From assembly GCA_900541415.1 (NCBI GenBank), contig UQJP01000018.1, positions 26,435-90,434 on the forward strand: DNA of 64,000 nucleotides, in the 5' to 3' direction. A program made the position numbers and the translations under genes. The notes beneath the pieces are model-generated. The model made no database searches, was not told the origin of the DNA, and saw only the letters and a program-made list of their open reading frames with translations. Positions 34,885-42,937 of the stretch are shown here, piece by piece. The stretch's first letter is position 1. The number at the start of each line of letters is the position of its first letter. The DNA is from an uncultured Odoribacter sp. GTDB taxonomy: Bacteria; Bacteroidota; Bacteroidia; Bacteroidales; Marinifilaceae.

Positions 34885-36588
34885 TTATTTTTTGTATTTA
34901 CCCAAATCGTCCGGATTGAAGCTGTTGATGAAAGAGGCGTGTGCCTGCACTTTTGCCTGTCCGTATTTAATGAAAATCTGTGCCGATTTCACAAAACGTT
35001 CAGCTTTTTGAGCATCCTGCAATAACAGATAACCGATAATGGTGTAGCCTGCAATTTCAACCAATCTGCGGGCGTGGAAGTCGGTGTATTCAGGATTTCC
35101 TGCTTCGTTCACTTTCTTCGTGGTCTCTTCCAGAGCATCGGTCATGGTTTTCAATGTATCGCGCAGGTATTCGTGTTCCGGAGCAATTTCCGCTTTTTCA
35201 TATACTTCGCGGATTTGTTTTGCATATTGTCCGGTGGTTACTCCGCGGATGGCTGCCACTACCTGTAACTGGGAAGTTCCTTCGTAGATGTTCGTGATAC
35301 GTGCATCCCTTACATAACGTTGGATTGGATAGTCTTTCATGAAACCCGAACCGCCGTGGATTTGCAGAGAATCGTAGGTGATTTCATTGGCATATTCGCT
35401 GGCGAATAGTTTCTGTAACGGAGTGAAAATGTCGGCCAATTTCTGGTATTCTTTCATTTCGTTGCGTTCCTCTTTGTCCAGCGTACGTTCTTTCGATATG
35501 TGGTAATAGGTTTTGTAAACATCCACGAAGCGGGCTGTTTCATAAAGAACAGAACGGATTCCGTGCAGTTTGGCTTCCATGTTGGAGAGCATTTCGTAGA
35601 TGGCGGGGAATTCGATGATCGCTTTACCGAATTGTTTCCGTTCCTGTGCATATTTCAGACCTTCCCGGTAAGCGGCTTCTGCAATACCCACCGATTGAGC
35701 CCCGATACCCAGACGGGCAGCGTTCATCAATGCCATAACGTATTTGATCAGTCCCATTTTCCGTTCTCCTACAAGTTCTGCCGGAGCGTTTTTGAAAACC
35801 AGTTCACAGGTGGGAGAGCCCTTAATACCTAATTTGTTTTCGATACGGCGTACCGTTACGGCGTTGCTGTTCCGGTCATAGATGAACATAGACAAACCAC
35901 GTCCGTCGTTCGTGCCCTCTTCCGAGCGTGCCAGTACCAGTGAAATATGTCCGTCACCATTGGTGATGAAACGTTTTACACCGTTCAGATACCATTTCCC
36001 GTCGTCGGCCAGCGTGGCTTTCAACTGCACGGCCTGCAAATCGGAACCGGCATCCGGCTCGGTTAAGTCCATAGCACAGGTTTCGCCTTCACATACGCGG
36101 GGCAGATATTTTGCTTTCTGGGCTTCGTCTGCAAATTCGTTGATTGTTTCAGCGCAATCCTGCAATCCCCAGATGTTCTGCAATCCTGCGTCGGCACGGG
36201 CAACGATTTCGGCAGCCATAATGAAAGGAACAATCGGGAAGTTCAGACCGTTGTATTTTCTCGGTAAAGAAATACCGTTCAGGCCTGCCTGATTGATTAC
36301 ATCGATGTTCTGCTGTGTGCCACTTGCATATTTTACGTGTCCGTCTACCACCTGAGGGCCTTCGGCGTCTACCGATTCTGCATTGACAGCTACGACATCG
36401 CCACAAATTTCTCCGACAATTTCCAACACTTTATCGTAGTTGTCGAAAGCATCTTCATAGTCTTTGGGAGCGTTGTCATATTCCTGTGCTTCTGCGAAGT
36501 TGCGCTCTTTCAGCGTTACAATCTTTTTCATCAGCGGATGTCCGAGATGAAATTTTATATCTTCGTTGTCTGTATAAAAATTAGCCAT
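34885..36588 (-). CDS. Acyl-CoA dehydrogenase (butyryl-CoA-dehydrogenase-like, long form)
   Basis: This 567-residue flavoprotein is longer than the classic 380-residue short-chain enzymes because of N- and C-terminal extensions. FAD/substrate motifs are CAMDLTEPDAGSDLQAV and RFITNGDGHISLVLAR. The late catalytic Glu position is in ITNIYEGTSQLQVVAAIRG, and the quaternary-contact QIHGGSGFMKDYP is present. With etfA and etfB directly upstream it should exchange electrons with that flavoprotein. In an anaerobe the likely direction is reduction of crotonyl-CoA to butyryl-CoA. Substrate chain length is inferred, not visible. Confidence 0.9.
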   Translation of the reverse strand: MANFYTDNEDIKFHLGHPLMKKIVTLKERNFAEAQEYDNAPKDYEDAFDNYDKVLEIVGEICGDVVAVNAESVDAEGPQVVDGHVKYASGTQQNIDVINQAGLNGISLPRKYNGLNFPIVPFIMAAEIVARADAGLQNIWGLQDCAETINEFADEAQKAKYLPRVCEGETCAMDLTEPDAGSDLQAVQLKATLADDGKWYLNGVKRFITNGDGHISLVLARSEEGTNDGRGLSMFIYDRNSNAVTVRRIENKLGIKGSPTCELVFKNAPAELVGERKMGLIKYVMALMNAARLGIGAQSVGIAEAAYREGLKYAQERKQFGKAIIEFPAIYEMLSNMEAKLHGIRSVLYETARFVDVYKTYYHISKERTLDKEERNEMKEYQKLADIFTPLQKLFASEYANEITYDSLQIHGGSGFMKDYPIQRYVRDARITNIYEGTSQLQVVAAIRGVTTGQYAKQIREVYEKAEIAPEHEYLRDTLKTMTDALEETTKKVNEAGNPEYTDFHARRLVEIAGYTIIGYLLLQDAQKAERFVKSAQIFIKYGQAKVQAHASFINSFNPDDLGKYKK

Positions 36589-36599
36589 ACTGTGAATTT

Positions 36600-37619
36600 T
36601 TATTTACTGTTCTTCTTGTAATATTTGATCATTTTCGGAATGATAACGTTTAAATCACCCGTAATGACATAGTCGGCAAATTTATTGATTGGTGCGTTGG
36701 AGTCGGTGTTGATAGCGATCACCATTGCCGATTCTTCCATACCTGCCGTGTGCTGAATCTGACCTGAAATACCGCAAGCGATGTACAGTTTCGGGCGTAC
36801 GGTGGTTCCGGTTTGTCCGATCTGGCGTTCGTGTTCGCAGAAACCTGCATCTACGGCGGCACGTGAAGCGCCAACTTCACCTCCGAGTACGTTTGCCAGT
36901 TCCTGTAACAGGGCGAAATTTTCTTTGGATCCCACTCCGTAGCCTCCGGCAACGATGATCGGAGCCGCTTTGAGGTTTACTTTCGATTTCTCCATGTGGC
37001 GTTCGATAACTTTCACAACGAAATCGGTGGTGTTTACATATTTATTGACGTCGATCTTTTTGATCTCTCCGGTGTGGTGCGGATCGAAAACTTCTTTTTT
37101 CATCACACCTTCGCGTACCGTAGCCATTTGAGGACGGCAATCCGGATTTACAATGGTGGCAACGATGTTACCGCCGAAAGCCGGACGGATTTGATACAAC
37201 AGGTTGTTATATATTTTGTTGTTCTTTTTGTCTTCGTAGTCACCGATTTCCAGGCTGGTACAATCGGCGGTGAGACCACTGTGAAGTGCAGAAGAAACTC
37301 TCGGGCCGAGGTCACGTCCGATGCTGGAAGCTCCCATGAAGGCGATCTGTGGTTTTTCTTCTTTGAACAAGTTTACAAGGATTGAAGTATGAGGCAGGGT
37401 GGTGTAGGGATACAGGCGTTTGTCGTCGCCGATCCATAATACGTCCACTCCGAAAGGAAATACTTGTTTGTCTACATCTTTTAAATCAGAGCCTAAGGCT
37501 ACGGCTTCCAGCTTTACGCCCAGTTCGTTGGCGAGGGTACGGCCTTTGGTCAGCAATTCCAAACTAACGTCGGCAACCATTCCCTCTTCTATTTCGCAAT
37601 ATACAAATACGCTATTCAT
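36600..37619 (-). CDS. etfA: Electron transfer flavoprotein alpha subunit
   Basis: This 339-residue EtfA carries the FAD-binding C-terminal domain: PIIVAGGYGVGSKENF, GEVGASRAAVDAGFCEHERQIGQTG, KLYIACGISGQIQHTAGM and IAINTDSNAPINKFADYVITGD. The N-terminal domain begins NSVFVYCEIEEG. It lies between etfB (36-base gap) and the dehydrogenase (11-base gap), one operon. Whether the pair bifurcates electrons to ferredoxin cannot be decided by eye. Confidence 0.94.
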   Translation of the reverse strand: MNSVFVYCEIEEGMVADVSLELLTKGRTLANELGVKLEAVALGSDLKDVDKQVFPFGVDVLWIGDDKRLYPYTTLPHTSILVNLFKEEKPQIAFMGASSIGRDLGPRVSSALHSGLTADCTSLEIGDYEDKKNNKIYNNLLYQIRPAFGGNIVATIVNPDCRPQMATVREGVMKKEVFDPHHTGEIKKIDVNKYVNTTDFVVKVIERHMEKSKVNLKAAPIIVAGGYGVGSKENFALLQELANVLGGEVGASRAAVDAGFCEHERQIGQTGTTVRPKLYIACGISGQIQHTAGMEESAMVIAINTDSNAPINKFADYVITGDLNVIIPKMIKYYKKNSK

Positions 37620-37655
37620 AATGTTATTTTAATCGTTTAAACAAGATCGACGTAA

Positions 37656-38528
37656 TTATCCGATGGTGTGGTTGGTGATCAATTCTTTCATCATGCTGTC
37701 GATAGCTTCGTCGGATGGTTCCAATACTTTTGCTTCTTTAGCCTGGAATACTACGTTTTCAATGGTTTTCACTTTGGTAGGAGAACCGCTCAGTCCTAAT
37801 TCCTGGGGCTCGCACTTGATGTCGTTTACACTCCATTCCGTGATCTTCAGGTAAGGACGTTCGTTCAGCAGGCTGATATAGTCTTCATCGGCATCCTGCA
37901 TTTCCTGAGCAGCCCTTGCATATTTATATTTCATGACATTCCGGGCGTTACGCGGGCGGCAGGGAGCTGCCGAGCCATTTACTGTAACAACACAAGGCCA
38001 CGGACATTCTACGACTTCGATTCCTCTTTCCAAACGGCGTTTGATAACCAGTTTTTCTGCGGTACATTCCAGAATGTCTTCTGCATAGGTCACTTGCGGC
38101 AAGCCTAACTTTTCAGCCACCTGCGGGCCTACCTGAGCAGTGTCTCCGTCGATAGCCTGACGTCCGCAGATCAGCAGGTCGGTTTTCAGGTTCCGTAATG
38201 CACAGGCCAGCGCATAAGAAGTGGCTAATGTGTCGGATCCGGCAAATGCCCTGTCTGACAGCAGGTAACCTCCATCGGCTCCCCGGAACATCGCTTCCCG
38301 GATGATTTCCGCAGCACGTCCCGGTCCCATGGTAAGGATATGTACGGTTGTACCTTCAATCTTATCTTTCAGTCTTAATGCCTGTTCGAGGGCATTTAAA
38401 TCCTCAGGGTTAAAAATAGCAGGTAAGGCTGCTCTGTTTACAGTTCCGTCTGCCTTCATTGCATCTTTTCCCACGTTTCTTGTGTCGGGAACCTGCTTCG
38501 CAAGAACAACAATTTTCAGTCCTTTCAT
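37656..38528 (-). CDS. etfB: Electron transfer flavoprotein beta subunit
   Basis: This 290-residue EtfB shows LKIVVLAKQVPDTRNVG, INPEDLNALEQALRLK-like NPEDLNALEQAL, ILTMGPGRAAEIIREAM, DLLICGRQAIDGDTAQVGPQVAEKLGLP and the late LGLSGSPTKV. It is the first gene of the etfB-etfA-dehydrogenase operon. Its upstream region holds tandem GTTATAAC palindromes that may regulate the whole operon. Confidence 0.94.
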   Translation of the reverse strand: MKGLKIVVLAKQVPDTRNVGKDAMKADGTVNRAALPAIFNPEDLNALEQALRLKDKIEGTTVHILTMGPGRAAEIIREAMFRGADGGYLLSDRAFAGSDTLATSYALACALRNLKTDLLICGRQAIDGDTAQVGPQVAEKLGLPQVTYAEDILECTAEKLVIKRRLERGIEVVECPWPCVVTVNGSAAPCRPRNARNVMKYKYARAAQEMQDADEDYISLLNERPYLKITEWSVNDIKCEPQELGLSGSPTKVKTIENVVFQAKEAKVLEPSDEAIDSMMKELITNHTIG

Positions 38529-38542
38529 GTTACATATTTTTA

Positions 38543-38577
38543 GTTATAACAGTTATAACAGTTTTAAGTGTTATAAC
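38543..38577. repeat. Four 9-bp tandem units with GTTATAAC palindromes upstream of etfB
   Basis: Exact palindromes GTTATAAC occur at 38543-38550, 38552-38559 and 38570-38577. A degenerate copy (GTTTTAAG) at 38561-38568 completes a regular 9-base ladder. The ladder lies 15-49 bases upstream of the etfB ATG on the minus strand, within the expected promoter/leader region. A regulator-binding array is the simplest reading; the regulator is unknown. Confidence 0.75.
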
Positions 38578-38966
38578 GTTTTCGAATTAATATTCAAGTG
38601 TTTACGCACAATTTTCATCTGACCGCACCGATTCGGGCACCGTTAGTAATTATCTCACTTAAAGGTGGTAAAGATAATATAATAAAGATAAAAGACAAAA
38701 GTCCGTCAAGAAAGAATTGACGGTTATAGGGAACGTGTGTTCCGGGAAAATCGGAATTTTCGTGCTTCTTTTTGTGGATATGATAGTATTGTGGAAAAAG
38801 TGAAAAATGGTTTGTGTCTGTTTTGAGGGAGAGGAATGAAAGAGGGGAGATAAAATGTAGAAGAAAGAAAAATGTAAGGGCAAGAAGTATAAAGTGAAAA
38901 AGAACGGATTGGCAGGAACATTCCTTTTCAGAAAAGATTTTTTTATTTTCGCTTGTTTGTAAATAT
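38578..38966. other. Intergenic stretch between etfB and aroE
   Basis: Apart from the tandem palindromes and the aroE terminator, this A/T-rich gap holds no ORF that looks real. I found no TAnnTTTG element for etfB. A short inverted repeat with CCGTCAA and TTGACGG arms lies near 38702-38723. Confidence 0.4.
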
Positions 38967-39001
38967 AAAAAAAGTGTGACTGGTAAATAAACCGTCACAC
39001 T
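38967..39001 (-). terminator. aroE terminator
   Basis: Arms 38973-38980 and 38994-39001 pair perfectly and extend inward by three pairs past a bulge. Read on the minus strand the hairpin is followed by seven T residues (38967-38973). Confidence 0.8.
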
Positions 39002-39044
39002 CTATGCTTTAGGAAGAAATTTATATGGAAGTATTTCGAAACTT

Positions 39045-39800
39045 TCAATGTTTCCCTTCCCATATATCCCAGCTCTTTTCCGCCTGTCCTTTCCACATCC
39101 CGAAGCCGTTGCGGGTGTGTGCTCCGGCAGCAGCTCCGCGTTTCATAAATTCGGTTGTTTCCGGATTGTATACCAAATCGAAAAGATAGTGTTCCGGACT
39201 TAATTGTTCGTAAGGTAAATCCGGGCAATTTTCTGTTTTAGGCCAGGTCCCCAGCGGGGTTGTATTGACAATCAGCTTGAAATCGCCAAGCAGGGCAGGC
39301 ACTTCCGAATAACCGATCTCGGTTTCAGCCTTCGGTGTCCGCGAAACCGTGAGTACACGCATATCCAGAGCGTGAAGGGCATAGCGTACGGCTTTGGCTG
39401 CTCCCCCGTTGCCTAATACCAAGGCGTTTGTTAGGTTTTTAGGGATAAATTCCAGTAATGAATTTTTGAACCCGTAGACATCGGTGTTGTATCCGGTGAG
39501 GTGTATTTGTCCGTTTAGGTGTTCCACCTTCACGCAATTGACTGCACCCACCTGTTTCGCTTCTTCGCTGAGCCGATCGAGCAGGGGAATGATGTTTTGT
39601 TTGTGGGGAATGGTAATATTAAAGCCTTTCAGGTCGGGGTAACGTGCCAGAATATTTTTCAATTCCGAAATATCCTCGATCTCAAAGGGGAGGTATTCTG
39701 CATTTCTACCTTCCTTCCTGAATTTTTCCGTAAAGTATTTTGGAGAGCAGGAGTGACCTAAGGGAAATCCTATCAGTCCGTAAGTTGCATGCTGTTCCAT
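39045..39800 (-). CDS. aroE: Shikimate dehydrogenase
   Basis: This 251-residue enzyme reduces 3-dehydroshikimate with NADPH in aromatic amino-acid synthesis. The substrate site is seen in YGLIGFPLGHSCSPKYF and FNITIPHKQNIIPLLD (catalytic Lys in PHK). The cofactor site is ALVLGNGGAAKAVRYAL and the family segment is VNTTPLGTWP. It starts immediately after the stop of the DUF368 gene, so the two are translationally coupled. Confidence 0.94.
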   Translation of the reverse strand: MEQHATYGLIGFPLGHSCSPKYFTEKFRKEGRNAEYLPFEIEDISELKNILARYPDLKGFNITIPHKQNIIPLLDRLSEEAKQVGAVNCVKVEHLNGQIHLTGYNTDVYGFKNSLLEFIPKNLTNALVLGNGGAAKAVRYALHALDMRVLTVSRTPKAETEIGYSEVPALLGDFKLIVNTTPLGTWPKTENCPDLPYEQLSPEHYLFDLVYNPETTEFMKRGAAAGAHTRNGFGMWKGQAEKSWDIWEGKH

Positions 39801-40745
39801 TTATTTGTCGTTTTCTATGCTTAATTTTTTTCCAATATATTCAATGCCCCAGATCAGCAGGATTCCGGCGATACACATGACGATGGCCTGCCACAACAGC
39901 GGATCGGATCCGGTGAGGGTTGCAAATTTTCCCGGGGTAACGTTGGTTTCTACCAACACTTGTTCCACCCCGTGCCTGTCGACGTAGGTTTCGAGGGTCT
40001 GTTTCCACGGCCAAACTTTATTTAATGAGCCTACCATGAAACCGGTAAGCAGGGCGACGGTCAGCGTGTGGTAGTTTTTTAGCAGCCAGGATAACAGATG
40101 GGAAAAACTGATGATTCCCGCCACAGCCCCGATGACAAATAATAATATTGTGCCGATGTCAAAGTTGCTGACAGCCGTCAGGATGTAGGTGTATTTTCCT
40201 AAAAGCAGCAGGATAAAAGCTCCCGATATACCGGGTAGGATCATGGCGCAAATTGCAATCGCCCCGGACAGTACGATAAACCACCAGGTGTCGGGAGTGG
40301 AAGCAGGCGACATGACTGTGATCGTATAGGCTCCGGCTGCACCAGCCAGTAGCGAAATGATCGTGAAAATGTCCCATTTTTTGATTTCTTTGGCTACTAA
40401 AACCGAGGATATGATAATTAATCCGAAGAAAAACGACCAAATGTAGATGGGATGATGCACCAAAAGCCAGGTCATTAATTTTGCCAGTGAAAAAATTGAA
40501 ATCGCAATCCCGCCGACAACGGAAAGCAGGAACGTTCCGTTTATTTTTTTCCAGAAATCAGCCAGTTTAAAAGTGAGTAGTAATTTCAGTGCTTGCAAAT
40601 CTATGCTTTTAATGGAATTGATCAATTCTTCATAAATTCCCGTGATAAAAGCAATTGTTCCGCCGGAAACTCCCGGAACGACATCAGCAGCCCCCATGGC
40701 GCAACCTTTTAATACCAGCAATAGATAATTCTTTTTTTCTTTCAT
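39801..40745 (-). CDS. DUF368 family polyprenyl-phosphate carrier (PopT-type)
   Basis: This 314-residue polytopic membrane protein has the DUF368 N-terminal signature KGCAMGAADVVPGVSGGTIA and the repeated half-site MILPGISGAFILLLLGKY. DUF368 proteins were shown elsewhere to recycle undecaprenyl phosphate across the inner membrane for cell-wall synthesis. Function here is by family. It forms a two-gene unit with aroE. Confidence 0.88.
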   Translation of the reverse strand: MKEKKNYLLLVLKGCAMGAADVVPGVSGGTIAFITGIYEELINSIKSIDLQALKLLLTFKLADFWKKINGTFLLSVVGGIAISIFSLAKLMTWLLVHHPIYIWSFFFGLIIISSVLVAKEIKKWDIFTIISLLAGAAGAYTITVMSPASTPDTWWFIVLSGAIAICAMILPGISGAFILLLLGKYTYILTAVSNFDIGTILLFVIGAVAGIISFSHLLSWLLKNYHTLTVALLTGFMVGSLNKVWPWKQTLETYVDRHGVEQVLVETNVTPGKFATLTGSDPLLWQAIVMCIAGILLIWGIEYIGKKLSIENDK

Positions 40746-40789
40746 ATAGACGTTGTAATGTGTGTAGTGGGAAATTGGGCAGAAAGGAT

Positions 40790-40821
40790 AAAATAACGGA
40801 GCTTTCCTGCTCCGTTATTTT
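40790..40821 (-). terminator. Terminator after the DUF4301 gene
   Basis: A perfect 13-bp stem (40790-40802 with 40809-40821) has a 6-base loop, 26 bases past the DUF4301 stop. Confidence 0.75.
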
Positions 40822-40846
40822 GTATGGTAGAACATCTTTAGTCCGA

Positions 40847-42403
40847 TCATTTTTTCAGTACGTTCCTGTGTTCGAAACGGAACAGGTCGAATACCGTTTT
40901 CACCGGAGTGAAAGTGGTGAGCGGCACTTCGACAAACAGGGTAGTCCAGTTTGCCATAGCTCCGTTCCAAAGTCCGGGGAGTTCCTGCACTTTGATGTCC
41001 TTTCCTTTATAGGATTTATTGGTGATAAATCCCTGGTCGGCAGCAATGAATTGTTCGAGGTCGAATTTTTTGCCTTTATAGTTCATGATTCCGCAAACCA
41101 GATCGACCGGATTGAAATGGGTGGACTGCTCGAATATTTTTTTCTGTTCTTTATCTTTCAGGTTGATCTGTGCAGCTTCTACGATCATCAGGCGTGAACT
41201 GCCGTCGGCATTTTTCACCCAGAACGGGCCGCCTCCCGGTTCTCCTTCGTTTTTCACCATTCCACACACCCGGATTGGGCGGTTTAATAGGTTGTGCAGA
41301 TATTTGATCTTTGCTTTCTGGTCTTTAAATGTTTTTCCTTCCGCTTCTTTATAACCGATTTGGTTATTGATAAAGTCGGTTATTTCGTCCAGTTGTTCGG
41401 CAGTCGGTTTTTTGTCGAGCACTTCCAGATAGCCGAATATTTTCTTTTGTAATTCCAGCAATGTACCTGCCAGCAGTTTTTTATATTTTACCGTATCGCC
41501 TTTGGCACGGTCCGGAATTACGTTGTCGATGTTTTTAATGAAAATAATATCCGCTTTCAGCTCGTTCAGGTTGTGAATCAATGCGCCATGTCCTCCGGGG
41601 CGGAAAACGATTTTACCGTCTTCATCTTTTAGCAATTCTCCGTCTGCAGTGACGCTTACCGTGTCGGTGGATGGTTTTTGAATGGAGAAGGTGACTTCAT
41701 ATTTGATGTTGAACATTTTTTCGAAGACTTTGGTGATCTTTTTCAATCGGTCTTTGAAAAGGTTCATGTATTGTTCCGAAACGGTGAAATGTAGTTTTGC
41801 CGTTTTGCCGTTTGAAGCATACAAGGCTCCTTCTACAATATGTTCGTCGAAAGCCGTACGGACAAAATCACGGTAAATATGGAAATCGATCAGTCCTTTG
41901 GGAGTGTCGCCATAGTTCAGTCCTTTATCCGTGAGAATATATTTCAGTATGTCGATATAATTTCGCTTTTCGATCTGTTTCTGGATGTCTTTTCCGGCGT
42001 TCCACATCACTGCGCTCAAACGGTTGTAGAACGGGAGCTGGTCGATTTTGGAAAAGAAATCGTATATGGTGCCGGAATCTTTGTGCTGTACGAATTCGAG
42101 AAATTCTTCCTCGCTACCGGAATAATTTTCAATGAAAGAAAAAAGGTCTTTAAACATGCGGGTAGCAGACCCGGAAGCCGGAACCATTTTCAATATTTCG
42201 GCTTTGGGCGATATGGCTTCGTATGCGTCGGTCAGCTGTTTCTCATTTTCCGGATCGATTCGGATGATGCCGTTCCCTATCGTAGCCGGAGCCGCCAGAT
42301 TTACGTGGCTGAACCCCTTTTTAAAGTTGTCCAGTTGCCGTTCGATTTGTTCTGTTTTAATACCTCTCCGTTTAAAGCTATTTAAATCATCTTTTGTATA
42401 CAT
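40847..42403 (-). CDS. DUF4301 family protein
   Basis: This 518-residue soluble protein matches the Bacteroidota DUF4301 family of unknown function. It contains MVPASGSATRMFKDLFSF and KIVFRPGGHGALIHNLNEL, Gly-rich segments that recall sugar-nucleotidyltransferase loops, and KNEGEPGGGPFWVKNADG. A nucleotide-sugar role is therefore possible but unproven. It has no signal peptide. A short acidic protein gene precedes it, separated by a terminator. Confidence 0.8.
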   Translation of the reverse strand: MYTKDDLNSFKRRGIKTEQIERQLDNFKKGFSHVNLAAPATIGNGIIRIDPENEKQLTDAYEAISPKAEILKMVPASGSATRMFKDLFSFIENYSGSEEEFLEFVQHKDSGTIYDFFSKIDQLPFYNRLSAVMWNAGKDIQKQIEKRNYIDILKYILTDKGLNYGDTPKGLIDFHIYRDFVRTAFDEHIVEGALYASNGKTAKLHFTVSEQYMNLFKDRLKKITKVFEKMFNIKYEVTFSIQKPSTDTVSVTADGELLKDEDGKIVFRPGGHGALIHNLNELKADIIFIKNIDNVIPDRAKGDTVKYKKLLAGTLLELQKKIFGYLEVLDKKPTAEQLDEITDFINNQIGYKEAEGKTFKDQKAKIKYLHNLLNRPIRVCGMVKNEGEPGGGPFWVKNADGSSRLMIVEAAQINLKDKEQKKIFEQSTHFNPVDLVCGIMNYKGKKFDLEQFIAADQGFITNKSYKGKDIKVQELPGLWNGAMANWTTLFVEVPLTTFTPVKTVFDLFRFEHRNVLKK

Positions 42404-42442
42404 GTCCTTATATTTAAATTCATATTAGGATATTAAAAAAAC

Positions 42443-42463
42443 CGGGAAGATGTACACTTCCCG
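42443..42463 (-). terminator. Terminator after the small acidic protein gene
   Basis: A 7-bp GC-rich stem (42443-42449 with 42457-42463) is followed on the minus strand by a run of T residues (42435-42441). Confidence 0.7.
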
Positions 42464-42488
42464 TTTTTAATCTCCTGTTTAGAGGCAA

Positions 42489-42737
42489 TTATTCTTCCTC
42501 GTCGTATAATTCTTCCTGATTGTCGAGTTCTGTTTCGTAGAAATTTTCGGCTTCTTCCATCAGTGTGTCGATGTCGTCCTGAGAAATCGGTTCTTCGTCG
42601 ATCCAGTATATTCTCTGGTTGCTGTAAAAGCCGTCCAGGTCGCACTGTATGATGCAGCGGGGTTTTTCAGTATGTACTACATAGACTAAATCTGCTGAGT
42701 CCTGAGAATTATCTGCAATGAGAAACTTAGGTAACAT
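42489..42737 (-). CDS. Small acidic conserved protein of unknown function
   Basis: This 82-residue protein begins MLPKFLIADNSQDSADLVYVVHTE and ends in a very acidic tail (ELDNQEELYDEEE). I chose ATG 42737 over an upstream in-frame ATG at 42767, because a TATATTTG promoter element at 42767-42774 would place the transcript start after the longer start codon. The globular part resembles short hypothetical proteins seen in Bacteroidales, but I do not recognise a function. Confidence 0.75.
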   Translation of the reverse strand: MLPKFLIADNSQDSADLVYVVHTEKPRCIIQCDLDGFYSNQRIYWIDEEPISQDDIDTLMEEAENFYETELDNQEELYDEEE

Positions 42738-42766
42738 AGTGTTTAATTGTTTTAAATTATCAGTCA

Positions 42767-42774
42767 CAAATATA
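42767..42774 (-). promoter_or_regulatory. -7 element for the small acidic protein
   Basis: On the minus strand TATATTTG (42767-42774) fits the consensus and implies a transcript start near 42760, which favours the start codon at 42737. The -33 element is weak. Confidence 0.5.
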
Positions 42775-42882
42775 CGGCATAAATATAATTATTTTAATGC
42801 AAGAAGGATAAAAATAGCTCGTTTCTTGATATTTTAACGTGAAATATTGTTGAATTATATCATATTATCTCAAAAAAACGTC

Positions 42883-42890
42883 TATTTTTG
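42883..42890 (+). promoter_or_regulatory. -7 element for the giant surface locus
   Basis: TATTTTTG (42883-42890) fits TAnnTTTG, with transcription expected near 42897 and a leader of about 41 bases. No clear -33 element is seen. It may drive the whole 21-kb plus-strand run that follows. Confidence 0.5.
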
Positions 42891-42937
42891 TAAAATCTTA
42901 TGTCCCGGAGAACAATTCCTGGGGTAAATGTGTGAGT

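Noticed and set aside
42767..42767. Longer start for the small acidic protein
   Set aside because: The extra ten codons would overlap the -7 promoter element at 42767-42774, so the ATG at 42737 is preferred.
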